A program made the position numbers and the translations under genes. 64,000 nt of DNA from positions 290,698 through 354,697 of the forward strand of contig NZ_JAJOZU010000004.1 of assembly GCF_022419205.1 (NCBI RefSeq). The letters are read 5' to 3'. The notes below the pieces were generated by a model that made no database searches, was not told where the DNA came from, and saw only the letters and a list, made by a program, of their open reading frames with translations. The stretch comes from Thermomonas alba. GTDB lineage: Bacteria; Pseudomonadota; Gammaproteobacteria; Xanthomonadales; Xanthomonadaceae. Shown here in pieces: positions 37,707-49,287 of this stretch (positions within the stretch are counted from its first letter, which is position 1; every line of letters starts with the position of its first letter).

Positions 37707-40082
37707 TCAGCTCCGAATGACCGCGCCGTAACGCTCGCTCAGGGCCGCCATCACGGCCGCGACCACGGCATCCACGTCGCGGTCGGTCAGGGTGCGGGAT
37801 TCATCCTGCAAAATCAAGGCCATGGCCAAACTCTTGCATCCCGTTTCGATGCCTTTGCCAGCGTAGCGATCGAACAGTGTCACCTGCCGCAGCAGCGGCC
37901 CGGCGGCGGTCTCGACGGTCGCGCGCACGGCCGCCCACGGCACCGACTCGGCCACCACCACGGCAAGGTCACGGCGCACCGACGGGAACCGCGACAACGT
38001 AGCCGCGCGCGGCAGGGGCCGCGCCAGCAGCGGAGCCAGCATGAGCTCGAAGGCATAGACATCGGTCTGCAACCCCAGCGCCTGCTGCAGGCGCGGATGC
38101 AGCTGGCCGATCCAGCCGATGCGCTCACCGTCGCGATAGATCCCGGCGCTGCGCCCGGGATGCGCATGCGCGACTGCCTCCGCGCGGTACTCGAGCACCG
38201 CTCCACACAGGGCGGCCACGCTGTCGAGATCGCCCTTGAGATCGTAAAAATCCAGCGCACGGGCCGGCACGCCCCATTGCTCGGCATGGGCGTCACCACA
38301 GGCGACCGCCGCCAGGCTGGCCGTCTCTACCGGCGCGCGGCCATCGGCAGCAGCATTGAAGGTACTGCCCAGCTCGAACAGACGCACGCGCGCCTGCTGG
38401 CGGGCGAGATTCCGCGCCAGCGCCTGCGTCAACCCTGGCAGCAATGCGGTGCGCATCACTCCGAGCTCCGCGCTCAAGGGGTTGGCCAGCGCCACTGCGC
38501 CTGCGTCCGCCTGCCATGTCGCCAGCAGGCCAGCATCGACGAAGGCATAGTTGATGGCCTCCAGAAAATCGCGGGCCATCAGCTGCCGGCGTACCTCCGC
38601 CGCGCCCACCCGGGTTTCGCTCGGGCCGACCAGACGCATCGCGCCGCCCGGCAGCGCGGCCGGGACGGCGTCGTAGCCGTGGATACGCGCCACTTCCTCG
38701 ATCAGATCCTCCTCGATCGCCAGATCGAAGCGGCGCGCCGGCGGCGTCACCCGCCAGCCTGCGTCCACCGTCTGCACGCGCAGACCGAGCGCAGCGAAAA
38801 TGCGCTCGACCTCGGCATCCTCCACCCGCGCGCCGAGCACCCGCGCCAGGCGCGCGCGCCGCAGCAGGATCGGCCGCGGTTGCGGCAGCGCCTCTGCCAG
38901 CACTTGCTCCACCACCGGGCCCGGACGGCCACCGGCCACGTCAAGGATGAGCCGGGTGGCGTATTCGATCGCGATGCGCGGCAGCTCCGGATCGACCCCG
39001 CGCTCGAACCGGTGACCGGCATCGGTATGCAACCCCAGCTTACGGCTGCGGCCGATGATGGCCGCCGGCGCGAAATGCGCGGCCTCCAGAAATACGGTGC
39101 GCGTGGCGGGCGATACCTTGGTGTCGTCGCCTCCCATGATCCCGGCCAGGCCAACCGGGCGATCGCCATCGGTAATGACCAGGAACTGCGGATCCAGGAG
39201 CGCATCCTGTCCGTTGAGCAGGCGCAAGGATTCCCCTGCGCGCGCGTGGCGCACGCCGATCGGCCCGCGCAGCAGGTCGCGATCATAGGCGTGCATCGGC
39301 TGCCCCAGCTCCAGCATGACGTACTGGGTGACGTCCACCAGCAGGCTGATCGGACGGATGCCGCTGCGACGCAGCCGCTCGGCCATCCACACTGGCGTCG
39401 GTACCGCGGCATCGACCCCTTCGATCACTCGCCCGACGAAGCGCGGCGCGTCCGCGCCGGCATGCAGCTCGATGGCCAGTGCCGCCTCACTCTGCGCCGG
39501 CACCGGATCGTCCGCCAACGGCTCCACCGCGCCGCCGGTGGCGGCGGCCACGTCGTAGGCCACTCCGCGAACGCTGAAGCAGTCGGCGCGATTGGGCGTG
39601 AGCTTGAGCGTGAACACGGCATCCGGCAGTCCGAGGTAATCGGCCAGCGGTACGCCCACCGGCGCATCGGTGGGAAGCTCCAGCAGGCCGGAAGCATCGG
39701 CATCCAGACCGAGTTCCTTGGCCGAGCACAGCATGCCGTTGGAATCCACGCCGCGCAGCTTGGCAGCCTTGATCGTGAGCTCGCCCACCCGCGTGCCGAT
39801 CGTCGCCAGCGGCGCGACCAGACCGGGGCGTGCATTCGGCGCGCCGCACACGATCTGCAGCATGCCGTGCGCGCCGGCATCGACTTGGCAGACCTGCAGC
39901 CTGTCGGCCTGTGGATGCCTGGCGCATTCGACGATCCGCGCCACCACCACGCCGTCCAGCGCCTCACCCAGTACCGCCACGTCCTCGACCTCGAGGCCGA
40001 TTGCGGTCAGCGTCGTCGCCAATGCGTCACGGCTTGCCGTGGTCTGGACGTGTTGACGCAACCAAGATTCGGGGAACTTCAT
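37707..40082 (-). CDS. pheT: Phenylalanyl-tRNA synthetase beta subunit
   Basis: Large subunit (791 residues, usual about 790-800) of the alpha2-beta2 enzyme charging tRNA-Phe. Domains in order are: N-terminal KFPESWLRQHV, an EMAP/OB-type tRNA-binding fold (about 40-150, ICQVDAGAHGMLQIVCGAPN region shortened), B3/B4 editing domain (about 210-380), B5, catalytic-like core, and the C-terminal FDX-ACB anticodon-binding domain (FPSVRRDLAVVV onwards). It lies 9 bases after pheS and 12 before ihfA, in one operon. Confidence 0.97.
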   Translation of the reverse strand: MKFPESWLRQHVQTTASRDALATTLTAIGLEVEDVAVLGEALDGVVVARIVECARHPQADRLQVCQVDAGAHGMLQIVCGAPNARPGLVAPLATIGTRVGELTIKAAKLRGVDSNGMLCSAKELGLDADASGLLELPTDAPVGVPLADYLGLPDAVFTLKLTPNRADCFSVRGVAYDVAAATGGAVEPLADDPVPAQSEAALAIELHAGADAPRFVGRVIEGVDAAVPTPVWMAERLRRSGIRPISLLVDVTQYVMLELGQPMHAYDRDLLRGPIGVRHARAGESLRLLNGQDALLDPQFLVITDGDRPVGLAGIMGGDDTKVSPATRTVFLEAAHFAPAAIIGRSRKLGLHTDAGHRFERGVDPELPRIAIEYATRLILDVAGGRPGPVVEQVLAEALPQPRPILLRRARLARVLGARVEDAEVERIFAALGLRVQTVDAGWRVTPPARRFDLAIEEDLIEEVARIHGYDAVPAALPGGAMRLVGPSETRVGAAEVRRQLMARDFLEAINYAFVDAGLLATWQADAGAVALANPLSAELGVMRTALLPGLTQALARNLARQQARVRLFELGSTFNAAADGRAPVETASLAAVACGDAHAEQWGVPARALDFYDLKGDLDSVAALCGAVLEYRAEAVAHAHPGRSAGIYRDGERIGWIGQLHPRLQQALGLQTDVYAFELMLAPLLARPLPRAATLSRFPSVRRDLAVVVAESVPWAAVRATVETAAGPLLRQVTLFDRYAGKGIETGCKSLAMALILQDESRTLTDRDVDAVVAAVMAALSERYGAVIRS

Positions 40083-40091
40083 CGCGACACC

Positions 40092-41562
<1,471 letters not shown>

Positions 41563-41575
41563 GGTCTAGCCCTCC

Positions 41576-41773
41576 TCAGAGATACGGCAGCATGCGGTCC
41601 AGACGGCCCGCGTCCTCGGCACGAACGTGGTTCGTCTGCCGCAGGTTGCGCTTCCGCTTGGTCGCCTTCTTGGTGAGGATGTGGCTCTTGTTGGCGTGGC
41701 CGCACTTGTACTTGCCGGAAGCAGTCTTCCGGAAGCGCTTGGCCGCCGCCCGGTTGGTCTTGATCTTGGGCAT
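41576..41773 (-). CDS. rpmI: 50S ribosomal protein L35
   Basis: Ribosomal protein of 65 residues, the standard length: [20 protein letters not shown] at the start and LDRMLPYL at the end. Preceded by AGGAG. It is separated from infC by 326 bases, a much larger gap than usual within this operon, so it may have its own promoter. Confidence 0.97.
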   Translation of the reverse strand: MPKIKTNRAAAKRFRKTASGKYKCGHANKSHILTKKATKRKRNLRQTNHVRAEDAGRLDRMLPYL

Positions 41774-42099
41774 TGGAGCTCCTTGCGAAATCGACGACTG
41801 GCCTGGGCGGCAGTAGAGCCGTGCGGCGCCACCACGCTTTCCGTCCTGCCCGACCGGTGGGTAAGCCCTCGATTCGGGCATGAATCGCGGGCGGGTCCAT
41901 GTATGACAAACAACCACCCCGGAAAACCGGGTCGTTCATTATGACCGGCTCGCGCAGGGTTTGCAATCTTTAGCCTTGTGAATCAGCGAGTTCATGCCGC
42001 GCGGCATGCCGGGGGCGACTCCCGGACAGCTGGCGAGAGCCGCCCTCGACACCCACCCGATGACCGCTCCCCTTGATCGCCAACGGAGCCGGCCGAACA
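41774..42099 (-). other. Long infC-rpmI intergenic region with palindromes
   Basis: No gene is seen in these 326 bases. They contain a perfect 16-bp palindrome CATGCCGC/GCGGCATG (41993-42008) and a small hairpin CCCGG-TTTT-CCGGG followed by a T/G-rich run on the minus strand near 41918-41938. The position, upstream of rpmI-rplT, is where L20 autoregulatory RNA structures or an internal terminator/promoter would be expected. Confidence 0.5.
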
Positions 42100-42624
42100 T
42101 CACTTCTTCTTCGGCGCGATCATCATCACCATCTGCCGGCCTTCCAGACGCGGCCGAGACTCGATCACGACCTCATCACCGAGATCGGCTTCGATCCGCG
42201 CCGCCATCTCGCGCCCCAGTTCCTGGTGGCTCATCTCGCGGCCGCGAAAGCGGATGTTGACCTTGACCTTGTCGCCCTCGGCCAAAAACTCGCGCATCTT
42301 GCGCAGCTTGATCTGGTAGTCACCCTCGTCGGTGACCGGACGGAACTTGAGTTCCTTGATCTCGACCTGCTTCTGCTTCTTGCGGGCTTCGCTGGCCTTC
42401 TTCTGCTGCTCGAAGCGGAACTTGCCGAAGTCCATGATCTTGCAGACCGGCGGATCCGCATTGGGCTGAATCTCGACCAGGTCGAGGCCTTCCTCCTCGG
42501 CCATGCGCAGGGCTTCGTCGCGCGCGAGCACGCCGATCATCTCGCCGTCGCTGCCGATGACGCGAACCCGCGGGACGCGGATCTCGTGGTTGCGACGGTG
42601 CTGCTTGCTATCGGGGGTACTGAT
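42100..42624 (-). CDS. infC: Translation initiation factor IF-3 (ATC start)
   Basis: Protein of 174 residues that keeps 30S subunits free and proofreads start-codon choice. N-domain: [24 protein letters not shown]-domain: [22 protein letters not shown] and [13 protein letters not shown] (motifs shortened). No ATG or GTG precedes the conserved N-terminus in frame. The ATC at 42624 lies 9 nt after GGAG, matching the rare-start-codon habit of infC (AUU in E. coli), which lets IF-3 repress its own synthesis. An in-frame TTG further upstream overlaps the RBS and is less likely. Confidence 0.93.
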   Translation of the reverse strand: MSTPDSKQHRRNHEIRVPRVRVIGSDGEMIGVLARDEALRMAEEEGLDLVEIQPNADPPVCKIMDFGKFRFEQQKKASEARKKQKQVEIKELKFRPVTDEGDYQIKLRKMREFLAEGDKVKVNIRFRGREMSHQELGREMAARIEADLGDEVVIESRPRLEGRQMVMMIAPKKK

Positions 42625-42715
42625 TGTGGCTGTCTCCAAGGGGTGACCCTTTCGGGCCGGTTCGGCGCTGGATTCCGGCATCCAGCGCCGCCAAATCTGG
42701 CGCGGGCGGCGGCCG

Positions 42716-44617
42716 TCAGCCGGCGCCCTCTTCGCGCAAGCGCGCAGCAAAGGCGTCAACGGACATGCTGCCCAGGTCTTCCCCACCCCGCGTCCGCACC
42801 GACAGCGTGCCCGACTCCTTCTCGCGATCACCGATCACCAGCAGGTACGGCACGCGCTGTAGCGTGTGCTCGCGGATTTTATAGCCGATCTTTTCGTTGC
42901 GCAAATCGGAAATCACCCGGAAGCCTTGATTCGCAAGGGTTTTCCGGGCCGCCTCGACGGCCTCGGCCTGGGCGTCGGTGATGTTCATGACCACCGCCTG
43001 CACCGGCGCCAGCCAGGTCGGGAACTGCCCGGCATGGTGCTCGATCAGGATGCCGATGAAACGCTCCATCGAGCCGACGATGGCCCGATGCAGCATCACC
43101 GGATGCCGACGCTGGCTGTGCTCGTCCACGTATTCCGCGCCCAGCCGGCCCGGCATCATGAAATCCACCTGCATGGTGCCCAGCTGCCAGGTGCGGCCGA
43201 TGGCATCCTTGAGGTGGTACTCGATCTTCGGGCCATAGAACGCGCCCTCGCCCGGCAGCTCCTGCCACTCCACCCCGGACGCGCGCAGCGCGCCGCGCAG
43301 CGCCTCCTCGGCCTTGTCCCAAGTGGCGTCATCGCCCAGGCGCGACTCCGGGCGCAGGGCGATCTTGATCTGGATGTCGGAAAAGCCGAAGTCCGCGTAC
43401 ACCTTCAGCGCCTGCTGGTGGAACGCGCGCACCTCGGACTCCACCTGGTCCTCGGTGCAGAAGATATGGCCGTCGTCCTGAGTGAAGCCGCGCACGCGCA
43501 GGATGCCGTGCAGCGCGCCGGACGGCTCGTTGCGATGACAGGCGCCGAACTCGCCGTAGCGGATCGGCAGGTCGCGGTAGCTGTGCAGGCCCTGATTGAA
43601 CACCTGCACGTGGCCCGGGCAGTTCATGGGCTTCACCGCGTAGGTCCGCTTCTCGGACTCGGTGAAGAACATGTTGTCCTTGTAGTTGTCCCAGTGGCCG
43701 GACTTCTTCCACAGCTCGACGTCGAGGATCTGCGGGCAGCGCACCTCGCCGTAGCCGGTCTCGCGATAGACCTTGCGCATGTATTGCTCGACCACCTGCC
43801 AGATGGCCCAGCCCTTGGGGTGCCAGAACACCAGGCCCGGCCCTTCCTCCTGCAGATGGAACAGGTCCAGCGCCTTGCCGATCTTGCGGTGATCGCGCTT
43901 CTCCGCCTCCTCCAGCTGGTGCAGGTAGGCCTTGAGGTCTTTCTCGTTCAGCCAGGCAGTGCCGTAGATGCGACTGAGCATCGGATTGTTGTGATCGCCG
44001 CGCCAATAGGCGCCGGCCACCTTCAACAGCTTGAACGCACGCAGCTTGTCCGTGGAGGGCACGTGCGGGCCGCGGCAGAGGTCGGTGAACTCGCCCTGGG
44101 TATACAGCGAGAGCTCCTCGTCGGCCGGAATCGATTCGATGATCTCGGCCTTGTAATGCTCGCCCAGGCCCTTGAAGAAGGCGATCGCCTCGTCGCGCGA
44201 CTTCACGCTGCGCCTGACCGGCAATGCCTCCTTCACGATCTTGTGCATCTCCGCCTCGATCGCCGGCAAATCCTCGGGAGTGAACGGGCGCTCGTAGGCG
44301 AAGTCATAGTAGAAGCCGTTGTCGATCACCGGGCCGATGGTGACCTGCGCGCCGGGGTACAGGCGCTGGACGGCCTGCGCCAGCAGGTGCGCGGTGGAAT
44401 GGCGCAGGATATCGAGCGCCTCCGGCGATTTGTCGGTGATGATGGCCAGGCTGGCATCGCGATCGATGACATGACTGGCATCCACCAGGCGCCCATCGAC
44501 CTTGCCGGCCAAAGTCGCCTTGGCCAGCCCGGGGCCGATGCTGGCAGCCACCTCCTGCACGGAGATGGGACCTTCGAACTGACGCTGGGAGCCGTCGGGT
44601 AACGTGATCGAAATCAT
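42716..44617 (-). CDS. thrS: Threonyl-tRNA synthetase
   Basis: Cytoplasmic class II synthetase of 633 residues. Domains in order are TGS (about 1-62, [15 protein letters not shown]), editing domain N2 with [11 protein letters not shown], the catalytic core with zinc-ligand region [10 protein letters not shown] and motif 2 [14 protein letters not shown], and the anticodon-binding domain (about 530-633). The start is the ATG of MISITLP. It precedes infC by 91 bases, in the conserved thrS-infC order. Confidence 0.97.
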   Translation of the reverse strand: MISITLPDGSQRQFEGPISVQEVAASIGPGLAKATLAGKVDGRLVDASHVIDRDASLAIITDKSPEALDILRHSTAHLLAQAVQRLYPGAQVTIGPVIDNGFYYDFAYERPFTPEDLPAIEAEMHKIVKEALPVRRSVKSRDEAIAFFKGLGEHYKAEIIESIPADEELSLYTQGEFTDLCRGPHVPSTDKLRAFKLLKVAGAYWRGDHNNPMLSRIYGTAWLNEKDLKAYLHQLEEAEKRDHRKIGKALDLFHLQEEGPGLVFWHPKGWAIWQVVEQYMRKVYRETGYGEVRCPQILDVELWKKSGHWDNYKDNMFFTESEKRTYAVKPMNCPGHVQVFNQGLHSYRDLPIRYGEFGACHRNEPSGALHGILRVRGFTQDDGHIFCTEDQVESEVRAFHQQALKVYADFGFSDIQIKIALRPESRLGDDATWDKAEEALRGALRASGVEWQELPGEGAFYGPKIEYHLKDAIGRTWQLGTMQVDFMMPGRLGAEYVDEHSQRRHPVMLHRAIVGSMERFIGILIEHHAGQFPTWLAPVQAVVMNITDAQAEAVEAARKTLANQGFRVISDLRNEKIGYKIREHTLQRVPYLLVIGDREKESGTLSVRTRGGEDLGSMSVDAFAARLREEGAG

Positions 44618-44684
44618 GGAAGACTCTTCCGGGAAGCCTCGGCAAGCAACACAAGGAACGCGCTCAGGGATGTAGCAAGATACG

Positions 44685-44707
44685 AAAAAAGGCGCCGAGG
44701 CGCCTTT
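44685..44707 (-). terminator. Intrinsic terminator of tRNA-Val
   Basis: Minus-strand AAAGGCGC-CTCG-GCGCCTTT hairpin running into TTTTTT. It lies between the tRNA-Val 3' end and the thrS start, so it ends the tRNA transcript. Confidence 0.8.
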
Positions 44708-44842
44708 CGTTGACCCACTGCTCAAGGTGGCACGAACGCGTCGGCGGGATTAGCGTGGGAAGCGGGTAGTGTCCATGTCGCACGCTCGGCCGGCGTTTCC
44801 GCGGGCCACCTTCTCCGGATTCGTTGCCACGCGGCATCCGCG

Positions 44843-44917
44843 TGGTGGGCGGTACAGGGTTCGAACCTGTGACCCCTACCATGTCAAGGTAGTGCTCTAC
44901 CGCTGAGCTAACCGCCC
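44843..44917 (-). tRNA. tRNA-Val (anticodon GAC)
   Basis: A 75-nt cloverleaf with encoded CCA. The acceptor stem is GGGCGGT/ACCGCCC, the anticodon stem CTACC/GGTAG encloses loop TTGACAT, giving anticodon GAC, and the T-arm contains GGTTCGAACCC. A terminator follows at 44685-44707. Confidence 0.97.
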
Positions 44918-45066
44918 ATGACCCGCACGATGCGGGGGATGGGATTGTAGCCTGGGAATGCGCGCGTCAACAAGCATCCGTACGCGCTTGGCACCTTGGC
45001 ATGGCCCCCAGCGGTACGGGCGCGTGGAGGGCTAGCAGGATGCGCTGGCGCCAGGGCTGGCCGGCG

Positions 45067-45597
45067 TCAGACCGGACACAGGGCGCCAGGGCTGGCGCGC
45101 TCGCTGCGCGGGCGACCGGCATTGTTGACGATCACACGCGCCAGCAGCGCCCCGTCGGGCGTGCAGATCGCCAGGCTGAGATTGCTGCCTGCGCTGCTGC
45201 CGTCCGGCAGGTAACGCAACTGCTGACGGCCGTCGCTGCTGATGATGCGAAGATGGCGGCTGGTCGGCTCCTGCTCCTGGCGCAGGATGTCCTCGCGGGA
45301 GTCGGGGCGACGGTTGCCGTCGTCGTCTGCGAACAGGATCCAGCCGCCGCTCCAGTCGCTACCCGACAAGCATTGGCTGCCGTCCGCGCTGGGGCACAGC
45401 ACGGTGCGATGGTTGCGGGTGATGGCGGCCATGCGCGCCAGCTGCATGTGCGCGGTCAGCGCGGAAACGGCGGAAGCCGCGTGGCGCTGCTCGATGAATC
45501 TCGAAACAGAGGGCAGCGCCGCGCCGGTGACGAGAGCAGCGATGACGGTGGTGGCAAGCAGTTCGATCAGGCTGAAGCCAGCAGAGCGATGCGGCAT
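45067..45597 (-). CDS. FimT/GspH-like minor pseudopilin
   Basis: Type IV pilin-like protein of 176 residues. The prepilin leader MPHRSAG is followed by FSLIELLATTVIAALVTGAAL, the conserved N-methylated phenylalanine helix with Glu5 (helix quoted in part). The globular part has two Cys pairs' worth of cysteines (LCPSADGSQCLSGS; LAICTPDG; ALCPV) and the GspH/FimT-type WSGGWILFADDDGNRRPD. Minor pilins of this type prime type IV pilus or type II secretion pseudopilus assembly, and FimT has been linked to DNA uptake. No other pilin genes flank it. Confidence 0.88.
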   Translation of the reverse strand: MPHRSAGFSLIELLATTVIAALVTGAALPSVSRFIEQRHAASAVSALTAHMQLARMAAITRNHRTVLCPSADGSQCLSGSDWSGGWILFADDDGNRRPDSREDILRQEQEPTSRHLRIISSDGRQQLRYLPDGSSAGSNLSLAICTPDGALLARVIVNNAGRPRSERASPGALCPV

Positions 45598-45773
45598 GAC
45601 GGCACTCCGAAGTCAAGGTGCGCACAGCCTGCACGCGGGCGTATTGGCGCGGGATCGGGTGACGCAGGCGGCAAGGATCGGAAAATGCCCGTGCGCGGCG
45701 CCGGGGTTTTCCATGCAGGCCACGCGCATGGCGCGAGCGTACACTCAGCGGCTGCCTTCCGACGTGTCAGCCA

Positions 45774-47825
45774 ATGAGCCAGCCTGTTCCCTCCGATCTC
45801 GACCTGAGCACCACCTCCGCCGGTTTCCAGCTGGTGGCGCCGTACCAGCCGGCAGGCGATCAGCCGCAGGCGATCGAGAAGCTGGTGGCCGGTTTCGAGA
45901 GCGGGCTGGCCAAACAGGTGCTGCTGGGCGTGACGGGATCGGGCAAGACCTACACCATCGCCAACCTGATCGCGCGGGTGCAGAAGCCGACCCTGGTAAT
46001 GGCGCCCAACAAGACCCTGGCGGCGCAGCTGTACGGCGAGTTCAAGGCGTTCTTCCCGCACAACGCGGTGGAATACTTCGTCAGCTACTACGACTACTAC
46101 CAGCCGGAAGCCTACGTCCCGGCCAGCGATACCTATATCGAGAAGGACAGCGCGATCAACGATCACATCGAGCAGATGCGGCTGGCGGCGACCAAGGCGC
46201 TACTGTCGCGACGCGACACCATCGTGGTGGCGTCGGTCTCGGCGATCTATGGCCTCGGCGCGCCCGAGGATTATCTGGCGATGCGGCTGATCCTCTCGCG
46301 CGGTGAGCGCATCGACCAGCGCGAGCTGCTGCGCCACCTGACCACCCTGCAGTACACCCGCAACGAGATGACGCTCGAGCGCGGCACCTTCCGCGTGCGC
46401 GGGGAGACGGTCGATGTGTTCCCGGCCGAGTCCGACCTGGAGGCGCTGCGGATCGAGCTGTTCGACGGCGAGATCGAGCAGCTGTCGATGTTCGACCCGC
46501 TGACCGGCGAGATCCTGCGCCGCCTGCCGCGCTACGTGGTCTATCCCAAGACCCACTACGCGACCCCGCGCGAGCGCACTCTGGCCGCGGTGGAGAGCAT
46601 CAAGCAGGAGTTGCGCGAGCGGCTGGAATACCTGTACGCGCAGAACAAACTGGTCGAGGCGCAGCGGCTGCAGCAGCGCACCCAGTTCGACCTGGAGATG
46701 ATGGCCGAGGTCGGCTACTGCAACGGCATCGAGAACTACAGCCGCCACTTGACCGGACGCGCGCCGGGCGAGCCGCCGCCGACCCTGTTCGACTACCTGC
46801 CGGCGGACGCACTGCTGGTGGTGGACGAATCGCACGTCACCATTCCGCAGATCGGCGCGATGTACAAGGGCGACCGCTCGCGCAAGGAGACCCTGGTCGA
46901 GTTCGGCTTCCGGCTGCCGTCGGCGCTGGACAACCGGCCGCTCCGCTTCGAGGAATGGGAGGCGCGCGCGCCGCGCAGCGTGTATGTCTCGGCGACGCCC
47001 GGTCCGTACGAGCTGCGCGAGGCCGGCGGCGAGATCGTGGAACTGGTGGTGCGCCCGACCGGGCTGGTCGATCCCGAGGTGGAGATTCGTCCCGTCGCGA
47101 CCCAGGTGGACGATCTGCTGTCGGAGATCCACGCGCGGGTCGCGCTGGGCGACCGCGTGCTGGTGACCACCCTGACCAAGCGCATGGCCGAGAACCTCAC
47201 CGACTACCTGTCGGAGCACGGGGTCAAGGTGCGCTACCTGCATTCCGACGTGGACACGGTGGAACGGGTCGAAATCATCCGCGACCTGCGCCTGGGCGTG
47301 TTCGACGTGCTGGTGGGCATCAACCTGCTGCGCGAGGGGCTGGACATGCCCGAAGTGTCGCTGGTGGCGATTCTGGACGCCGACAAGGAAGGCTTCCTGC
47401 GCAGCACCGGCTCGCTGATCCAGACCATCGGCCGCGCTGCCCGCAACCTGCGCGGCAAGGCCATCCTGTATGCGGACACGATCACGCGCTCGATGCAGGC
47501 CGCGCTGGACGAAACCGCGCGCCGGCGCCAGCGTCAGCTGGCTTACAACGCCGCGCATGGCATCACGCCGCAGTCGGTGCGGCGCGCGGTGCGCGACGTG
47601 ATGGAGGGCGCGCGCGCCGAGCCGGGCGAGCTGAAGGGGCGCGGCAAGGCGCGCCGCATGGCCGAGCCGGAGCAGGAATACCTGCGGCTGGCACCGGCCC
47701 AGCAGGCGGCCCGCCTGAAGGAACTGGAGCAGAAGATGCACCAGCACGCGCGCGACCTGGAGTTCGAGGAGGCCGCGCGCGTGCGCGACCAGATCCGTCG
47801 CCTGCGCGAGCTCAGCCTGCGATGA
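45774..47825 (+). CDS. uvrB: Excinuclease ABC subunit B
   Basis: DNA-damage-verifying helicase-like subunit of 683 residues. The Walker A motif is [14 protein letters not shown], the beta-hairpin region is [21 protein letters not shown] (shortened), the DEAD-like box is VVDESHVT, motif VI is QTIGRAARN, and the C-terminal UVR/UvrC-interaction domain is the coiled segment [27 protein letters not shown] (shortened). No LexA box was recognised in the 176 bases upstream. It is divergent from the FimT-like gene; uvrA lies 10 kb away. Confidence 0.97.
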   Translation: MSQPVPSDLDLSTTSAGFQLVAPYQPAGDQPQAIEKLVAGFESGLAKQVLLGVTGSGKTYTIANLIARVQKPTLVMAPNKTLAAQLYGEFKAFFPHNAVEYFVSYYDYYQPEAYVPASDTYIEKDSAINDHIEQMRLAATKALLSRRDTIVVASVSAIYGLGAPEDYLAMRLILSRGERIDQRELLRHLTTLQYTRNEMTLERGTFRVRGETVDVFPAESDLEALRIELFDGEIEQLSMFDPLTGEILRRLPRYVVYPKTHYATPRERTLAAVESIKQELRERLEYLYAQNKLVEAQRLQQRTQFDLEMMAEVGYCNGIENYSRHLTGRAPGEPPPTLFDYLPADALLVVDESHVTIPQIGAMYKGDRSRKETLVEFGFRLPSALDNRPLRFEEWEARAPRSVYVSATPGPYELREAGGEIVELVVRPTGLVDPEVEIRPVATQVDDLLSEIHARVALGDRVLVTTLTKRMAENLTDYLSEHGVKVRYLHSDVDTVERVEIIRDLRLGVFDVLVGINLLREGLDMPEVSLVAILDADKEGFLRSTGSLIQTIGRAARNLRGKAILYADTITRSMQAALDETARRRQRQLAYNAAHGITPQSVRRAVRDVMEGARAEPGELKGRGKARRMAEPEQEYLRLAPAQQAARLKELEQKMHQHARDLEFEEAARVRDQIRRLRELSLR

Positions 47826-47878
47826 CACCGGACGGCGGCCAGGCAGCTTCTCCTAGTCATCACGCCCCAGCAAAGCAC

Positions 47879-47907
47879 TTGCCGTTGCCGCAAAGGCCGC
47901 ATACAAT
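47879..47907 (+). promoter_or_regulatory. Sigma-70-type promoter of tRNA-Asn
   Basis: TTGCCG, a 17-base spacer and TACAAT (47902-47907) lie just before the mature tRNA-Asn 5' end, whose first base is 11 bases beyond the -10. Confidence 0.65.
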
Positions 47908-47917
47908 GCGCGGCCTC

Positions 47918-47994
47918 GCCCGAATAGCTCAGCTGGTTAGAGCACTTGACTGTTAATCAGGGGGTCCTTGGTTCGAGTCCAAGTTCGGGCGCCA
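47918..47994 (+). tRNA. tRNA-Asn (anticodon GTT)
   Basis: A 77-nt cloverleaf with encoded GCCA end. The acceptor stem is GCCCGAA/TTCGGGC, the anticodon arm CTTGA-CTGTTAA-TCAGG gives anticodon GTT, and the T-arm contains GGTTCGAGTCC. It has a promoter directly upstream and a terminator directly downstream, so it is a single-gene transcript. Confidence 0.96.
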
Positions 47995-48002
47995 CATAAA
48001 TA

Positions 48003-48040
48003 GCTTGGGGTCGCTGCTGCAGCGGCCCCAAGCCGTTTTT
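48003..48040 (+). terminator. Intrinsic terminator of tRNA-Asn
   Basis: Strong hairpin with an outer stem GCTTGGGG / CCCCAAGC and an inner CGCTG / CAGCG stem, followed by CGTTTTT. It starts 9 bases after the tRNA. The region from here to 48180 holds nothing else recognisable. Confidence 0.85.
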
Positions 48041-48184
48041 GCTTCCACGCCTGATGCGCCGCGCGACCAGACCCACCTGCTCGGGATCACGCCGGCATGG
48101 CTCGATTATCGGCAGTGCCGCGCCGCGTCCGAGGCCGGCACTTTGACCTCCCGCCGACCTGCCCCGTTCATGATCCTCAAATGC

Positions 48185-48214
48185 AGAAAAGGCAGCCTCG
48201 AGGCTGCCTTTTCT
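48185..48214 (-). terminator. Intrinsic terminator of tRNA-Thr
   Basis: Perfect inverted repeat AGAAAAGGCAGCCTC / GAGGCTGCCTTTTCT. In the minus direction it lies 10 bases beyond the tRNA-Thr 3' end and ends in TTTTCT. It is symmetrical and could act in both directions. Confidence 0.8.
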
Positions 48215-48223
48215 GTGGGGGGG

Positions 48224-48299
48224 TGGTGCCGGAGATAGGAATCGAACCTACGACCCCATCATTACGAATGACGTGCTCTACCAGCTGAGCTACTCCGGC
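48224..48299 (-). tRNA. tRNA-Thr (anticodon CGT)
   Basis: A 76-nt cloverleaf with encoded CCA. The acceptor stem is GCCGGAG/CTCCGGC, the anticodon arm CGTCA-TTCGTAA-TGATG gives anticodon CGT, and the T-arm contains GGTTCGATTCC. It resembles E. coli thrW. Confidence 0.95.
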
Positions 48300-48327
48300 G
48301 CGGGCGGCAAGTGTAGCGGCTGGCGCG

Positions 48328-49278
48328 TCACTGCGCCAGCTGCCGCAGTTCCTTGGGCAGGGCAAAGACCATGTTCTCCGGTTCGCCATGGAGCTCGCTC
48401 ACGGCGGATGCGCCCAGCGCGCGCAGGCGCTCCAGCACACCGCGCACCAGTACCTCCGGAGCGGAGGCGCCGGCGGTGACGCCGATGCGCCGGCGCCCGG
48501 CGATCCAGGACGGATCGATCTGCGCAGCATCGTCGATCAGCCAAGCCGCGGCCCCCTCGCGCTCGGCCAGCTCGCGCAGGCGGTTGGAGTTGGAGGAGTT
48601 CGGGGAGCCCACCACCAGCACCGCGTCGCAGCCGCCGCGCACCAGCGCGCGCACGGCGTCCTGGCGATTCTGGGTGGCGTAGCAGATGTCGTCGTGCTTG
48701 GGCCCCTGGATCGCCGGATACTTCGCCTTCAGCGCCGCGATGATGTCGCGGGTATCGTCCACGCTCAGGGTGGTCTGGGTGGTGTAGGCGCAGTTGTCGG
48801 GCTGCTCGAGCGTCAGTGCGGCGACGTCCTCGATGTCCTCGACCAGATAGATCCGCCCCCGCTCACCATCGCCAACCCACTGGCCCATGGTGCCTTCCAC
48901 CTCGGGATGTCCGGCATGCCCGATCAGCACCATATCGCGGCCGCGCCGGTGCTGGCGACTGACCTCCAGGTGCACCTTGGTGACCAGCGGGCAGGTCGCG
49001 TCGAACACCCGCAGCCCGCGCCGCTCGGCCTCCGCGCGCACCGCCTGCGAGACCCCGTGCGCGCTGAATACCACGGTGGCGCCATCCGGGACTTCATCCA
49101 GCTCTTCGACGAACACCGCGCCGCGCGCCTTGAGATCGTCCACCACGAACTTGTTGTGCACGACCTCGTGGCGCACGTAGATCGGCGCGCCGAACACTTC
49201 GAGGGTGCGCTTGACGATTTCGATGGCGCGATCGACGCCGGCGCAGAAACCGCGTGGATTGGCGAGCAGGACGTCCAT
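48328..49278 (-). CDS. ispH: 4-Hydroxy-3-methylbut-2-enyl diphosphate reductase
   Basis: Last enzyme of the MEP isoprenoid pathway, 316 residues, with an iron-sulfur cluster, giving IPP and DMAPP. Cluster cysteines lie in [13 protein letters not shown] (Cys12), [11 protein letters not shown] and the [11 protein letters not shown] region; [12 protein letters not shown] and the late [11 protein letters not shown] are also typical. It ends the ribF-ileS-lspA-ispH series, 9 bases after lspA, and precedes tRNA-Thr. Confidence 0.97.
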   Translation of the reverse strand: MDVLLANPRGFCAGVDRAIEIVKRTLEVFGAPIYVRHEVVHNKFVVDDLKARGAVFVEELDEVPDGATVVFSAHGVSQAVRAEAERRGLRVFDATCPLVTKVHLEVSRQHRRGRDMVLIGHAGHPEVEGTMGQWVGDGERGRIYLVEDIEDVAALTLEQPDNCAYTTQTTLSVDDTRDIIAALKAKYPAIQGPKHDDICYATQNRQDAVRALVRGGCDAVLVVGSPNSSNSNRLRELAEREGAAAWLIDDAAQIDPSWIAGRRRIGVTAGASAPEVLVRGVLERLRALGASAVSELHGEPENMVFALPKELRQLAQ

Positions 49279-49287
49279 GCGCGGAGT

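Noticed and set aside
45598-45773. LexA/SOS box upstream of uvrB (and uvrA at 57611-57842)
   Set aside because: No CTG-N10-CAG or TTAG-type Xanthomonas LexA palindrome could be recognised in either leader.
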